From Streptomyces curacoi (lineage in GTDB: Bacteria; Actinomycetota; Actinomycetes; Streptomycetales; Streptomycetaceae): 64,000 nucleotides of DNA. The first letter of the stretch is position 1; each line of letters begins with the position of its first letter. The notes under the pieces are model-generated. The model made no database searches, was not told the origin of the DNA, and worked only from the letters and a program-made list of their open reading frames with translations. Position numbers and translations under genes: made by a program. Location of the stretch: the NCBI RefSeq assembly GCF_001513975.1, contig NZ_KQ947986.1, positions 1 through 64,000 on the forward strand. The letters are read 5' to 3'. This document shows positions 17,485-27,761 of the stretch, in pieces.

Positions 17485-17552
17485 GGGCCTGGCCGGACCG
17501 AGACGCTCCCGGAACGCCGCACGAAACAAAGCGGGCCACTCCCCCCCCCGGC

Positions 17553-18155
17553 TCAGGCGATGAGAGCCTGCCCCGGATCCAAGCGCTCATGGAGCGCCGT
17601 GCGGTGCAGGGCGGCCACGGGGGCGAGGAGGTCGGGGTGGCGTAGCAGGGCCGCTGCCTGGCGGTCACGGGTGTCGGGGGACACCAGGCGCCGGAACGCG
17701 ATCGGTGCGCCGGTCGAGTGGCCGCCGTCGGCGAGCGCGGCGACCGCCAGCCGGGCCAGTTCCTCGTCGGTGAGCAGGCAGGCCGCCCAGCTCGCCACGA
17801 CCTCGTCCACCCAGGTGCGCCAGGCGAAGTCGTCCGCCTCGTCCTGCGGGGTCGCGTCCGCGCCGGTGATCCAGTCCAGGCCTGCCGAGCCGCCGGGGCC
17901 GGCCATCTGGACCAGGGCGGCGTCCGTCGGCGTCGGATAGCGCAGCCAGGCCGCGACCGTGACGGCCTGCCGGGCCTGCACCTCGCCCAGGGCGGCGGCG
18001 AGCGCGCCGCCGCACGCCGGGTAGGAACGCGTCAGCCACTGAGTCGTGGCGGCGATGAGCGGGGAGAGATCTGCGAGCACTGCCGGGCCGTCCGAGGTAC
18101 TGGCGATGAACGGGAATCCCTCAAACGGTAGCCCGTCGTGCCGGACGGCGGACAT
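17553..18155 (-). CDS. Protein of unknown function with C-terminal tail repeated downstream
   Basis: A 200-residue mostly helical, soluble protein with no recognised domain. Visible features: GLPFEGFPFIASTSDGP at the N terminus, a DEADDFAWRTWVDEVVASW acidic-aromatic helix in the middle and HERLDPGQALIA at the end. The ATG at 18153-18155 with GAGG upstream is preferred, but the frame stays open upstream to 18293 and, ignoring one TAG, to 18518. The two could once have been one reading frame. Its last codons are the source of the 136-bp repeats. Function not assignable. Confidence 0.55.
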   Translation of the reverse strand: MSAVRHDGLPFEGFPFIASTSDGPAVLADLSPLIAATTQWLTRSYPACGGALAAALGEVQARQAVTVAAWLRYPTPTDAALVQMAGPGGSAGLDWITGADATPQDEADDFAWRTWVDEVVASWAACLLTDEELARLAVAALADGGHSTGAPIAFRRLVSPDTRDRQAAALLRHPDLLAPVAALHRTALHERLDPGQALIA

Positions 18156-18518
18156 GCCTGTGACCTCGTGAGCGACGTGGCCTCGCCCACACCGGGACAA
18201 TCCGAAGCACGGCCGGAACGCGATGGCGGCCTGCGGCGCGTGCCGGCGGACGGGGTGCACGACCTGCTCGAAGAGCAGGAGCAGCTGCTCGGCCTAGCGG
18301 ATCCCGCCGCCGATCAAGACCACGTCCCACGGACGCTCGGTCAGTGACGTGACGAGGGCGGACTCGGCCGATCCGTCCGACACGACCAGCGTCATGGCCG
18401 CGTCGATGCCGTGCTCGCCGAACCGGGCCAGCTCCGCGTCGAGAGCGTCGCGAAGGGCCTTGCCGTCGACGCCGGATATCGCCTGCGGGTCGTACCCGAC
18501 CACCAGTACTGAGGACAT
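18156..18518 (-). pseudogene. Nonsense-interrupted small protein gene (in-frame TAG)
   Basis: ATG at 18516-18518 opens a 74-residue frame MSSVLVVGYDPQAI...VVLIGGGIR, stopped by TAG at 18294-18296. Beyond the stop the same frame continues with sensible coding sequence (LLLLFEQVVHPVRRHAPQAAIAF) into the next gene. From memory, small Streptomyces proteins of this type run through the position of this stop to about 110 residues, so I read it as a point-nonsense pseudogene. An alternative is that the 74-residue product is functional. There is no sign of suppression or stop-codon recoding elements. Confidence 0.55.
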
Positions 18519-18568
18519 GCGGCCCTATCGGGACCCGTCCGAGCATGATCCACCGGTCGGCGCCCCGC

Positions 18569-19333
18569 TCAGCCCGCTCGGTCGTCCGGGGGGCCGGCCG
18601 TCGCCCGCTCGGGTCCCGCGAGGTGGTAGACGTGGAAGGCCCGGCCGATCACCGGCTGCGCGACGTTGCGCACCTTCACACCGCCGCTGGTCATGCCGTG
18701 CTCCGTACCCAGGTGCGCGTGCCCGTGCACCGCGAGGTCGGCGCCCGCCGTGTCGATCGCCTCGGCCAGCAGATAGCTGCCGAGGAAGGGGTAGATCTCG
18801 GGCGGCTCCCCGGCCAGCGTGTCCGGCACCGGGGAGAAGTGCGTGAGAGCGATGCGTACGTCGCAGTCCTGACCCTCCAGTTCCTGCAGCGAGGCCCGCA
18901 GGGTGTCGGCGCGCCGGCGCGAGTACCTGACGAACTCCTTCATGATCGGCTCACCGAACTCCCCGGCGCACCGCCCCACGAATCCGCCGCCGAACCCCTT
19001 CGTACCGGCCACGCCGATGCGCGCGTCACCGTTGCCCACGACGGTCGCCTGCCCCTCCAGGACTCGCACGCCCGCGTCCCGCAGCACGGCGGCGACCTCG
19101 TCGGCGAGATCGGCGTGGTGATCGTGGTTGCCCAGCACCGCCACCACCGGGACCGCCAGGCCCTCGATCTCGCGCGCGACCACCCGGGCCTCCTCCGGGG
19201 TGCCGTGGCGGGTGAGGTCCCCGGCGAGGAGCAGGACGTCGGCGCAGTCGGGCAGGGTCTCGAACGAGGGGCGGAGCGAGCCCTTGCTCTCGGGTCCCAT
19301 GTGGATGTCCCCGACGGCCGCTATCCGGATCAT
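18569..19333 (-). CDS. Metallophosphoesterase
   Basis: A 254-residue calcineurin-like phosphoesterase. The metal-binding blocks are in order: GDIHMG (D-x-H), GDLTRHG (GD), GNHDHH (GNHD), HFSPVP (H) and HGHAHLG (GHxH). It hydrolyses phosphodiesters or phosphomonoesters with a dinuclear metal centre; substrate unknown. No signal peptide, so cytosolic. It is the third gene of a coupled operon (4-base overlap 19330-19333 with the BON gene) that begins behind a sigma-B-type promoter, which suggests a stress role. Confidence 0.9.
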   Translation of the reverse strand: MIRIAAVGDIHMGPESKGSLRPSFETLPDCADVLLLAGDLTRHGTPEEARVVAREIEGLAVPVVAVLGNHDHHADLADEVAAVLRDAGVRVLEGQATVVGNGDARIGVAGTKGFGGGFVGRCAGEFGEPIMKEFVRYSRRRADTLRASLQELEGQDCDVRIALTHFSPVPDTLAGEPPEIYPFLGSYLLAEAIDTAGADLAVHGHAHLGTEHGMTSGGVKVRNVAQPVIGRAFHVYHLAGPERATAGPPDDRAG

Positions 19334-19614
19334 TCGACCTCCTCGGCGTGGTCGGGCGCGGAGGTGTCCGCGACCATGATGTCGCTGTGGACGAGGGTTC
19401 CCGGCAGCTCCTGGCGGGCCAGGCGCAGGACATCGTCACGGCACTGCGCGGACGGCACGGTGCCGGTCAGCAGGACCGCCTCGCCGCGGATCTCGATCCG
19501 CACGCCCAGCTCGCCGAGGTCCCCGGCGGCCAGGTGGTCGGCGAGATGGGCCACCCGGTAGTCCAGGCTCGCTCCGCCGGCGCCGGGAGCCGGGTGTGCG
19601 CCGTAGCGGCTCAT
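19330..19614 (-). CDS. BON-domain protein
   Basis: A 94-residue protein with one BON domain: DYRVAHLADHLAAGDLGELGVRIEIRGEAVLLTG with the conserved G near the strand turn, then a helix and a final strand. BON domains bind membranes or ligands and are frequent in osmotic-stress proteins (OsmY family). There is no signal peptide here, so it is presumably cytosolic. Coupled on both sides by 4-base overlaps, so it is made together with the phosphoesterase and the nucleotidyltransferase. Confidence 0.75.
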   Translation of the reverse strand: MSRYGAHPAPGAGGASLDYRVAHLADHLAAGDLGELGVRIEIRGEAVLLTGTVPSAQCRDDVLRLARQELPGTLVHSDIMVADTSAPDHAEEVE

Positions 19615-20381
19615 CGGGACTCCTCCCGTGGGGCGATCACGTTCAGGCGTTCGAGGAGGAAGAAGAACGCGGCGGGCATCGGCTCGTCCCCGCAGGAGCG
19701 CCGTACGTCCTCCCAGTCGACCTTCTCGCGCAGGGCGCGGGCCGCGGCGAGCACCGGCCCGAAGTCGCAGTAGTGCTCCGAGAAGGGCTCGATCAGCGCG
19801 CGCATGAGGTCGGTCGGCGCCAGGACGGGCATGCGCACCGAGTCGACCGGCAGGTCGTGCGCCCGGGCCAGGATGTCCGTGGTGACCGGCCGGTGGGCCA
19901 GCTCGAAGAGGATGTCGACGTCCTGGCCGAAGCACGTCGTCTTGATCAGCCAGTCCTCGGGGGGCGTACGGACCGTGAGGCCGGCTTCGGTCAGTGTGCC
20001 GGCCACCGCTTGCGCGTCGGAGCGGCGGATGCAGAAGTCGGCGTCGTGCTGGAGATGGCCGCTGCCGCCGTGGGCGTAGACGGCCACGCTGCCGGCCAGG
20101 GCGAACTGGTGGCCCGTGCGTTTCAGGAGCGCGCCGATCTGCTTCGCCGCCTCAAGGATCGCCTGGCTGCGATCGCGGGGCAGGTCCTGGTTGGTGCGCG
20201 GCGGCGACTCCTGCGGCGCCGACTCCTGCAGCGGCGGCTCCTGCAGCGCCGACTCGTGCAGCGGAGGCTCCTGCATCGGCGGCTCCTGCATCGGCGGCTG
20301 GACCGGGCTCTCCCCTACCGGGCGCAGCTCGGGAACGCCGGGTCGCCGCGCGGGCGTCACACTCTCCCGGTTCTGCGTCAT
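19611..20381 (-). CDS. Nucleotidyltransferase-fold protein with Pro/Gln/Glu repeats
   Basis: A 256-residue protein. Residues 80-230 resemble minimal nucleotidyltransferases: QFALAGSVAVYAHGGSG with downstream DAD as the metal acids, and KTTCFGQDVDILFEL supplying a further acid. Residues 29-61 are a low-complexity tract of near-repeats of PPMQE/PPLQE encoded by 15-base DNA repeats. Start: ATG at 20379-20381 with GGAG 6 bases upstream, preferred over an ATG 18 bases earlier without a site. First gene of the operon. Whether it modifies a nucleic acid, protein or antibiotic is unknown. Confidence 0.72.
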   Translation of the reverse strand: MTQNRESVTPARRPGVPELRPVGESPVQPPMQEPPMQEPPLHESALQEPPLQESAPQESPPRTNQDLPRDRSQAILEAAKQIGALLKRTGHQFALAGSVAVYAHGGSGHLQHDADFCIRRSDAQAVAGTLTEAGLTVRTPPEDWLIKTTCFGQDVDILFELAHRPVTTDILARAHDLPVDSVRMPVLAPTDLMRALIEPFSEHYCDFGPVLAAARALREKVDWEDVRRSCGDEPMPAAFFFLLERLNVIAPREESR

Positions 20382-20455
20382 GACGACTCCATTCGCCATC
20401 CGGCCGTCCGGCGCAGGTCCCTGCCGGGACCCTGGGCGGGCTCGAAAGCCTCCGA

Positions 20456-20481
20456 GTACCCGGCACCCGCGATTTCGATAC
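20456..20481 (-). promoter_or_regulatory. Sigma-B-type promoter of the nucleotidyltransferase-BON-phosphoesterase operon
   Basis: On the minus strand GTAT (20481-20478), 16 bases, then GGGTAC (20461-20456): a full match to GNNT-N14-16-GGGTAC. It lies 75 bases upstream of the first start codon. The rest of the 356-base region 20382-20737 holds no gene I can support. Confidence 0.5.
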
Positions 20482-20737
20482 GACACGTCTTCGCCACGGT
20501 TCGTCCGGCCCGGGCTCCGGCGTCGCTGCCGGCGTTCGGGTGTGAGGATCCGGTCCTGCGCGGTCGGGAGCGTCGCGCGGGGTGCCGGCGGCGCGGTCAC
20601 TCCCGCGCGGTCCGGCCGCGACCGAGCGGACGGCGTCGACCCCGGCCACCTTCGAGGGCCCGTTCAGCCCCTACGGTCAACCCGCCTCCGCCGGCGTCCT
20701 GTTGACGAAGGAACTGGAGATCGCTGCCCGGGATCGC

Positions 20738-21844
20738 TCACGCCGCCGTGTAGCCGAGCTGGCGTCTCATATAGGGGGTCATGAGGGTCTTGGCCTTGGC
20801 GAGGGTGGTGGTGCGGCTGCCGAGGACCGCCGTCTCACCACCCGGCACGGGCAGCAGGGTCACTCCGTCGGCCGGGCCGAACGGGACGATGAGCGGGGTG
20901 CGGTGGATCGGCCGGTAGAAGCGGGGCTCCTTGCGGTGCTTGCCTCCGCTGTTGAGGTAGGCGCGGATGTTGTGGGCGGCCAGGTCCGCCTGGGCGAGCG
21001 CGGCGGGCGTGATCTTGAGCTCGGTGGCGTCGTTCACGTCGCCGACCGCGAAGACGTCGAGCCACCCCTGGACCCGCAGTGCCTGGTCGACCTTCACGTG
21101 CCCCGCCGCGTTCAGCCAGTCCCCGTGTCCGGCCAGGCGCAGCCAGAGCGTGTTGGGCGTGGTGCCGGTCGCCCAGAAGGAGCGGTCGGCCTCGATGATG
21201 TCGCCGCGGGCGTCGCGATAGGTGCCGAAGTCGTTGCCCGGCGCCGTGAAGGCGTCGAGCCGCACCTCCACGTCGTGGGACTCCAGCCAGGCCCGCGCCT
21301 TGCGCCCGGCCCGTGCGCTGCCCGTGGAGTGCAGCAGCTCCGGTCCGGAGTGGGCGAGCGTGACCCGGGCGTCGGGCCGGGCGAGACGGATCTCGGCACT
21401 GAGCTCGACCCCGGAGGGCCCGCCGCCGACGACCAGGATGTGCTCGGCGGCGGCGATGTGCTGCTGGTGCGTGGCGAAGGACTTCGCCGCCTCCTCGGCG
21501 GTGGTGCCGGTGAAGCGGGCCGGTTCCGGATAGTCGGCGCCGGTGGCGATCACCAGCACGTCGTAGCGGAGCCGCTCCCCCGTCGCCAGCGCCACCTCCC
21601 GCGCGGTGGTGTCGATGCGGACCGCCTTGCCCACGGCCACGCGGCCGTTGCGCAGCAGCCGGTCGTACGGAATGAACGGGGTGGCCGACCACTCCGGACG
21701 CACCCCGGCGCGCAGGGAGGCGATGCGGTGGAAGAAGACCTCCTTGCGGTCCACCAGCGTGACCCGCGCCGTCGTGTCCAGTCGCTTCGCGAGACGGACG
21801 CCCGCATAGCCGCCGCCGATCACCACTACGTCGCCGTCGAGCAC
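20738..21844 (-). CDS. NAD(P)/FAD-dependent oxidoreductase (AIF/FSP1-like)
   Basis: A 368-residue two-dinucleotide-binding flavoprotein. FAD site VVVIGGGYAGVRLA at 5-18, NAD(P)H site ILVVGGGPSGVELS near 138-151, ATGADYPEP and the C-terminal VFAVGDVND that closes on FAD. It resembles type II NADH dehydrogenases and the AIF/FSP1 quinone reductases, but lacks their membrane-anchoring tail. The GTG start (21842-21844) is 50 bases downstream of a MarR-type palindrome, so repression by an unlinked regulator responding to phenolics or oxidants is plausible. Confidence 0.86.
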   Translation of the reverse strand: MLDGDVVVIGGGYAGVRLAKRLDTTARVTLVDRKEVFFHRIASLRAGVRPEWSATPFIPYDRLLRNGRVAVGKAVRIDTTAREVALATGERLRYDVLVIATGADYPEPARFTGTTAEEAAKSFATHQQHIAAAEHILVVGGGPSGVELSAEIRLARPDARVTLAHSGPELLHSTGSARAGRKARAWLESHDVEVRLDAFTAPGNDFGTYRDARGDIIEADRSFWATGTTPNTLWLRLAGHGDWLNAAGHVKVDQALRVQGWLDVFAVGDVNDATELKITPAALAQADLAAHNIRAYLNSGGKHRKEPRFYRPIHRTPLIVPFGPADGVTLLPVPGGETAVLGSRTTTLAKAKTLMTPYMRRQLGYTAA

Positions 21845-21894
21845 GCCGAGTCTCCTGTGCTGTGGGGGAAGGACCAGAGAGAGGCGAAGCGTAG

Positions 21895-21912
21895 CTCTTG
21901 AAACTTAAAGAG
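21895..21912. promoter_or_regulatory. MarR-type palindromic operator
   Basis: CTCTTGAAACTTAAAGAG is an 18-bp imperfect palindrome in an otherwise GC-rich region, close to the TTGAAA/TTTCAA style recognised by MarR-family repressors. It is 50 bases upstream of the flavoprotein start. No MarR gene is in the window. Assignment to a regulator family is inference. Confidence 0.45.
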
Positions 21913-21984
21913 ACTGATGGGGCCTGGTGTGCGTTGTGTGAAAACTGCGGCATGTGAGGTGCGAGCGCCCCGCCCGCATACGAC

Positions 21985-22024
21985 GACGTCCAGGCCGACC
22001 CGGTGCGGGGCCGGCCTGGACGTC
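21985..22024 (-). terminator. Terminator of furA-katG
   Basis: Perfect 13-bp stem GACGTCCAGGCCG / CGGCCTGGACGTC, extended by three more pairs after one mismatch. It sits 13 bases after the katG stop. There is no U-tract, as is common in high-GC actinobacteria. Confidence 0.8.
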
Positions 22025-22037
22025 AGGCGGTCGGCGA

Positions 22038-24275
<2,238 letters not shown>

Positions 24276-24284
24276 CTAGGTGGA

Positions 24285-24734
24285 TCACAGCGCTCGGGGT
24301 GCGCTGTTGGCGGTGGAACAGTCGGGGCACAGGCCCCAGTAGATGACCTCGGCCTCGTCGATGGCGAAGCCGTGGTCGTCGGACGCGGTCAGGCAGGGCG
24401 CTTCGCCGACCTCGCAGTCGACGTCGGCGACGGCACCGCACGACCGGCAGACGACGTGGTGGTGGTTGTCACCGACGCGCCCCTCGTACCGGGCCGGGCT
24501 GCCGGCCGGTTCGATACGGCGCACGAGTCCCGCCGCGGTGAGTGCGTGGAGGCCCTCGTACACGGCTTGAAGCGAGACATGACCTACGCGATCACGCACT
24601 CCGGAGGCGATGGCCTCGACGCCGAGGTGGTCACCGGCCCGGACGGTCTCCAGCAGCGCTACACGCGCCGCGGTCACCCGCAGGCCGGCACCGCGCAGCT
24701 CCTCGGCGGGGGCAGGAGTCTGGGATGCGGTCAT
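24285..24734 (-). CDS. furA: Fur-family redox regulator of katG
   Basis: A 149-residue repressor. An N-terminal winged helix (LRVTAARVALLETV, HVSLQAVYEGLHALTAAGLVRRI) is followed by the metal/dimer domain with NHHHVVCRSCG and a C-terminal CPDC, giving the usual two Cys pairs. In mycobacteria and Streptomyces, FurA/FurS/CatR proteins repress their own operon with katG and release it under peroxide. The AT-rich repeats directly upstream are the expected operator. Gene order and spacing to katG support the assignment; the symbol is used in this sense. Confidence 0.9.
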   Translation of the reverse strand: MTASQTPAPAEELRGAGLRVTAARVALLETVRAGDHLGVEAIASGVRDRVGHVSLQAVYEGLHALTAAGLVRRIEPAGSPARYEGRVGDNHHHVVCRSCGAVADVDCEVGEAPCLTASDDHGFAIDEAEVIYWGLCPDCSTANSAPRAL

Positions 24735-24759
24735 GGCGCCAACCTACCGGCATAAACAC

Positions 24760-24783
24760 GAATGATTCAAGAAAACGAATGAT
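24760..24783 (-). promoter_or_regulatory. AT-rich direct-repeat operator/promoter of furA-katG
   Basis: GAATGAT occurs at 24760-24766 and 24777-24783, 17 bases apart, and ATTC-N8-GAAT forms an inverted repeat between them. This is the only AT-rich stretch nearby and sits 26 bases upstream of the furA start, as expected for Fur-type autoregulation. The rest of 24735-25230 (496 bases) has no gene; it must also hold the protease promoter, which I could not place. Confidence 0.55.
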
Positions 24784-25230
24784 GAAAGTTTGGTGAGTGA
24801 CGCCGGGGACGGGAGCCGGCCTCCCGCGAGGGCGGCTCGCGCACGTCACGGCCGGGGCGCAGCTCACGTACCGCCTCTCGTGTGATCACTCCGCAAGCCA
24901 TGGCGATTTCAGGCACTTTGCCCGTTTAGCATGCGTGATCCGTTCTCCCGGGCCGGCGCCACCGCGCGACGGGGCCCGGGCGCGGACACGTGTGCCGGAT
25001 CGCCCGGATCCGATGCCGGCGTGCGTGAGGGGCGACCACCCGGGACCCACCGGCCTTGCGTGCCGTTCGCCCCTGGACGTGCCTCGATGCCGTCCGCCGA
25101 CGCAAGGAGCGCCATCTCTCGGGCGCCCCCCAACGCGCGAAAAATCATCTCTTCTGACATCGATTCACGCCGTTCCGTCAAGGCCTGGACATGGTCGCAA
25201 TCCCATCCGTATTCGACGGAGGTACATCGC

Positions 25231-26607
25231 ATGCTCGGAAGACATACCGCGGCTGGTCGCCGCATCGCCCTGACCGCCCTCGGCACCCTCGTCCTCACCG
25301 GGGTCACCGCGGCAGCGGCGGCCGCGCCGCCACCCAAACCCGCGCCCGCGTCCGACGCCGCGCAGACGGTCGGTGCCGACCGGCCGCCCGCGGCGCTGCT
25401 GCGCGCCCTGGAACGTGACCTCAAGCTCAAGCCGGGCCAGGCGGCCGAGCGGTTGGTCAACGAGGCCGAGGCGGGCGTGCGTGCCGGCCGTCTCCGCAAC
25501 GCCCTGGGCCAGCGCTTCGCGGGAGCCTGGGTGCGCGGGGCGACCTCCGCCGAGCTGACCGTCGCGACCACGCGTGCCGCCGACGTGTCCGCCATCCGCG
25601 CCCAGGGCGCGAAGGCCGCGGTCGTCAAGCGCCCGCTGAGCGAGCTCCAGGCCGTCAAGAAGAAGCTGGACCGGGCCGCCGCTCGCATCGGGGCACGCAA
25701 CACGCCGGTCTGGTACGTCGACGTTCCGGCGAACCGGGTCGTCGTCCAGGCGACCCAGCGGTCGGCCGCCACCGCCTTCATCGAGGCCGCCGGCGTCGAG
25801 AGCAAGGGCGTGGGCGTGCGTGTGTCGACGGTACGGCCACGGCTGCTGGAGGACCTCATCGGGGGCGACGCCTACTACATCGAGAGCTCCGCCCGCTGTT
25901 CGATCGGGTTCTCCGTCACCAAGGACCAGCAGCAGGGCTTCGCCACGGCGGGCCACTGCGGCAGCCAGGGGGACAACACCGCCGGCGCCAACATGGCCGA
26001 ACAGGGCTCGTTCCAGGCCTCCACGTTCCCGGGGAAGGACATGGCCTGGGTGTCCGTCAACAGCAGCTGGACCGCCACGCCCGACGTGGACGGGGAGGAC
26101 GGCAAGCGGACGCAGATCACCGGCTCGGTCCAGGCGCTCGTCGGGGCGTCGATCTGCCGTTCCGGCTCCACCACCGGATGGCACTGCGGCACCATCAAGC
26201 AGCACGACACGAGTGTCAGCTACTCCGAGGGCACCGTCGACGGCGTGACCGAGACGACGGTGTGCGCCGAGCCGGGTGACTCCGGCGGCCCGTACGTCTC
26301 CGGCTCCCAGGCACAGGGTGTGACCTCCGGTGGCTCCGGTGACTGCACGGACGGCGGGACCACCTTCTTCCAGCCGATCAACCCGATCCTCAGCGACTTC
26401 GGCCTCGTGCTGAAGACCGCGTCCGACCAGGCGGGCACGCCCGCCCCGGAGGACAACGGGGCGGCACAGGCATGGGCCGCGGGCCGGGTCTACGAGGTCG
26501 GTGCCACGGTGACCCACTCGGGCGTGCGTTACCAGTGCCTGCAGAGCCACCAGGCCCAGGGTGCGTGGTCGCCGGGCTCCACTCCGGCCCTATGGCAGCG
26601 GTTGTAG
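25231..26607 (+). CDS. Secreted streptogrisin-type serine protease with C-terminal chitin-binding-like module
   Basis: A 458-residue preproenzyme. Residues 1-33 are a signal peptide (twin Arg, LTALGTLVLTGVTAAAAAAP). A propeptide with LLRALERDLKLKPGQAAERL follows to about residue 210. The mature chymotrypsin-fold domain starts near DLIGGDAYY, with the triad H242 (TAGHCG), D270 (GKDMAW) and S351 (GDSGGP). Residues 410-458 are a CBM5/12-like module (AWAAGRVYEVGATVTHSGVRYQC). This layout matches streptogrisin C (S1E family). Start: ATG with GGAGGTACATCGC; the frame is open 100 codons further up without support. Exported and self-processed; it degrades extracellular protein. Confidence 0.93.
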   Translation: MLGRHTAAGRRIALTALGTLVLTGVTAAAAAAPPPKPAPASDAAQTVGADRPPAALLRALERDLKLKPGQAAERLVNEAEAGVRAGRLRNALGQRFAGAWVRGATSAELTVATTRAADVSAIRAQGAKAAVVKRPLSELQAVKKKLDRAAARIGARNTPVWYVDVPANRVVVQATQRSAATAFIEAAGVESKGVGVRVSTVRPRLLEDLIGGDAYYIESSARCSIGFSVTKDQQQGFATAGHCGSQGDNTAGANMAEQGSFQASTFPGKDMAWVSVNSSWTATPDVDGEDGKRTQITGSVQALVGASICRSGSTTGWHCGTIKQHDTSVSYSEGTVDGVTETTVCAEPGDSGGPYVSGSQAQGVTSGGSGDCTDGGTTFFQPINPILSDFGLVLKTASDQAGTPAPEDNGAAQAWAAGRVYEVGATVTHSGVRYQCLQSHQAQGAWSPGSTPALWQRL

Positions 26608-26608
26608 C

Positions 26609-26623
26609 AGTCGTCGTACGACT
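26609..26623 (+). terminator. Small hairpin after the protease gene
   Basis: AGTCGT-CGT-ACGACT begins two bases after the TAG stop of the protease: a perfect 6-bp stem with a 3-base loop. It may act as terminator between the convergent genes. It is weak by size and lacks a U-tract. Confidence 0.35.
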
Positions 26624-26678
26624 CCTCCGGTGCGGGGCCCGGTTCCCGCACCGGCCGCTCCCCTGCTTCCCTTTTCCG

Positions 26679-27761
26679 TCACTCCCCCGCGAGCAGCGCG
26701 TACGCGGTGGGGACGAAGGAGTCACGGGCGCGGAAACGGCGCGTGCAGAGCCCGACCAGGGCGGTGCCCGTGTCGGGGCGGAAGCCCAGGAAGGCCTGCT
26801 GGCCGAGGGTCGCCCCGCTGTGGAAGTACATCGGTCCGCCGTTCGTGGGGTGCCTGAACCACGTCACCGTGTGGACGTGCCGGTGTCCGAGGCCGCGCCG
26901 GAGCACGGGTGTACGCACCGCCCGCAGTGCGCCGGGCAGCGGGGAGGCGGCCGGGTCGAGGTGGGCTTCGAGGAAGGTCAGCAGGTCGTGCGGGGTGGCG
27001 CGGAGCGCACCCGCCGCCTGGAAGCCGCCGGCGTCGAAGGCGGGGGTGGGCGTGCGACCGTCCTTGCCGTGCCCGACGGCGTCGGTCTTGGGGTCCTCCG
27101 CCCGCAGGGCGGTGCCGGTCAGGCCGAGCGGTCGCAGGACGTGTGCGCCGAGCAGTTCCTCCCATGCCGTGCCGGTGGCCGCGGCGATGGCGTGGCCGAG
27201 TACGGCGACGCCGAAGTTGGAGTAGTACCACCGGGTGCCGGGCCGCTGCCGGGGGCGCCGGCGCAGGAAGGCGTCGGTCACGGCCTCGGCGGGATAGCGG
27301 CCGTAGGGGTTGGTACGCCAGGCGGGCAGCGCCCGTAGGTAGAAGTCGGCGGGCAGGGCGGGCAGTCCGGCCGTGTGCGTGATGAGGTGGGCGAGTGTCA
27401 CGGGGTCCGCGCCGGTTCGCCGCCCCGGGTCCAGGCAGGCGGCGGCCGGTTCGCCCCCGGAGAGCAGGCCGCGCTGGATGAGCTGGGCCAGCAGCAGTCC
27501 GGTGAAGGTCTTGGAGGCCGAACCTATCTCGTAGCGCAGGTCCCCCCGGGGGACCGGCGGGGGCGGGGCGGTGCCACCGCATATCAGGGTGCGGCAGCCC
27601 GACCGCGAGACGGCGAACACGACGTCGGGCGCGTCGACGGCGTCGACGGCACGCTCCAGCCGCTCCCGCAGCGTCTCGTCCGGGCCGGGGACGCCGTCCG
27701 CACCGGCCTGTTCCGTGTCGTCGGCCAGGTCGCCCGGCCAGGGCGTGGACCGGCCGGTCAT
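26679..27761 (-). CDS. Cytosolic serine hydrolase of class C beta-lactamase fold (last gene of unknown operon)
   Basis: A 360-residue S12-type hydrolase. Catalytic motifs: SASK at 81-84 (SxxK), YSN at 180-182 (YxN) and HSG at 314-316 (KTG equivalent), with LITHTAGLP at 126-134. Unlike secreted beta-lactamases and DD-peptidases it has no signal peptide or lipobox; its first 50 residues are charged. It is therefore intracellular, and its 4-base overlap with the DUF6895-like gene places it in a biosynthetic rather than resistance context. Esterase, peptidase or amidase activity is possible. Confidence 0.88.
   Translation of the reverse strand: MTGRSTPWPGDLADDTEQAGADGVPGPDETLRERLERAVDAVDAPDVVFAVSRSGCRTLICGGTAPPPPVPRGDLRYEIGSASKTFTGLLLAQLIQRGLLSGGEPAAACLDPGRRTGADPVTLAHLITHTAGLPALPADFYLRALPAWRTNPYGRYPAEAVTDAFLRRRPRQRPGTRWYYSNFGVAVLGHAIAAATGTAWEELLGAHVLRPLGLTGTALRAEDPKTDAVGHGKDGRTPTPAFDAGGFQAAGALRATPHDLLTFLEAHLDPAASPLPGALRAVRTPVLRRGLGHRHVHTVTWFRHPTNGGPMYFHSGATLGQQAFLGFRPDTGTALVGLCTRRFRARDSFVPTAYALLAGE

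Noticed and set aside
17266-17529. 87-codon minus-strand ORF in the tandem-repeat region
   Set aside because: It consists of repeated gene-tail sequence in shifting frames; no start site. Treated as part of the repeat array.
20612-20752. Protein-like frame FEGPFSPYGQPASAGVLLTKELEIAARD on the plus strand
   Set aside because: It looks codon-like for about 30 residues, but has no start signal, no family match I recognise, and runs on into antisense of the flavoprotein. It may be a gene remnant.
26679-27761. Beta-lactamase resistance gene
   Set aside because: Motifs fit the fold, but the lack of a signal peptide and its place in a coupled operon argue against antibiotic resistance.
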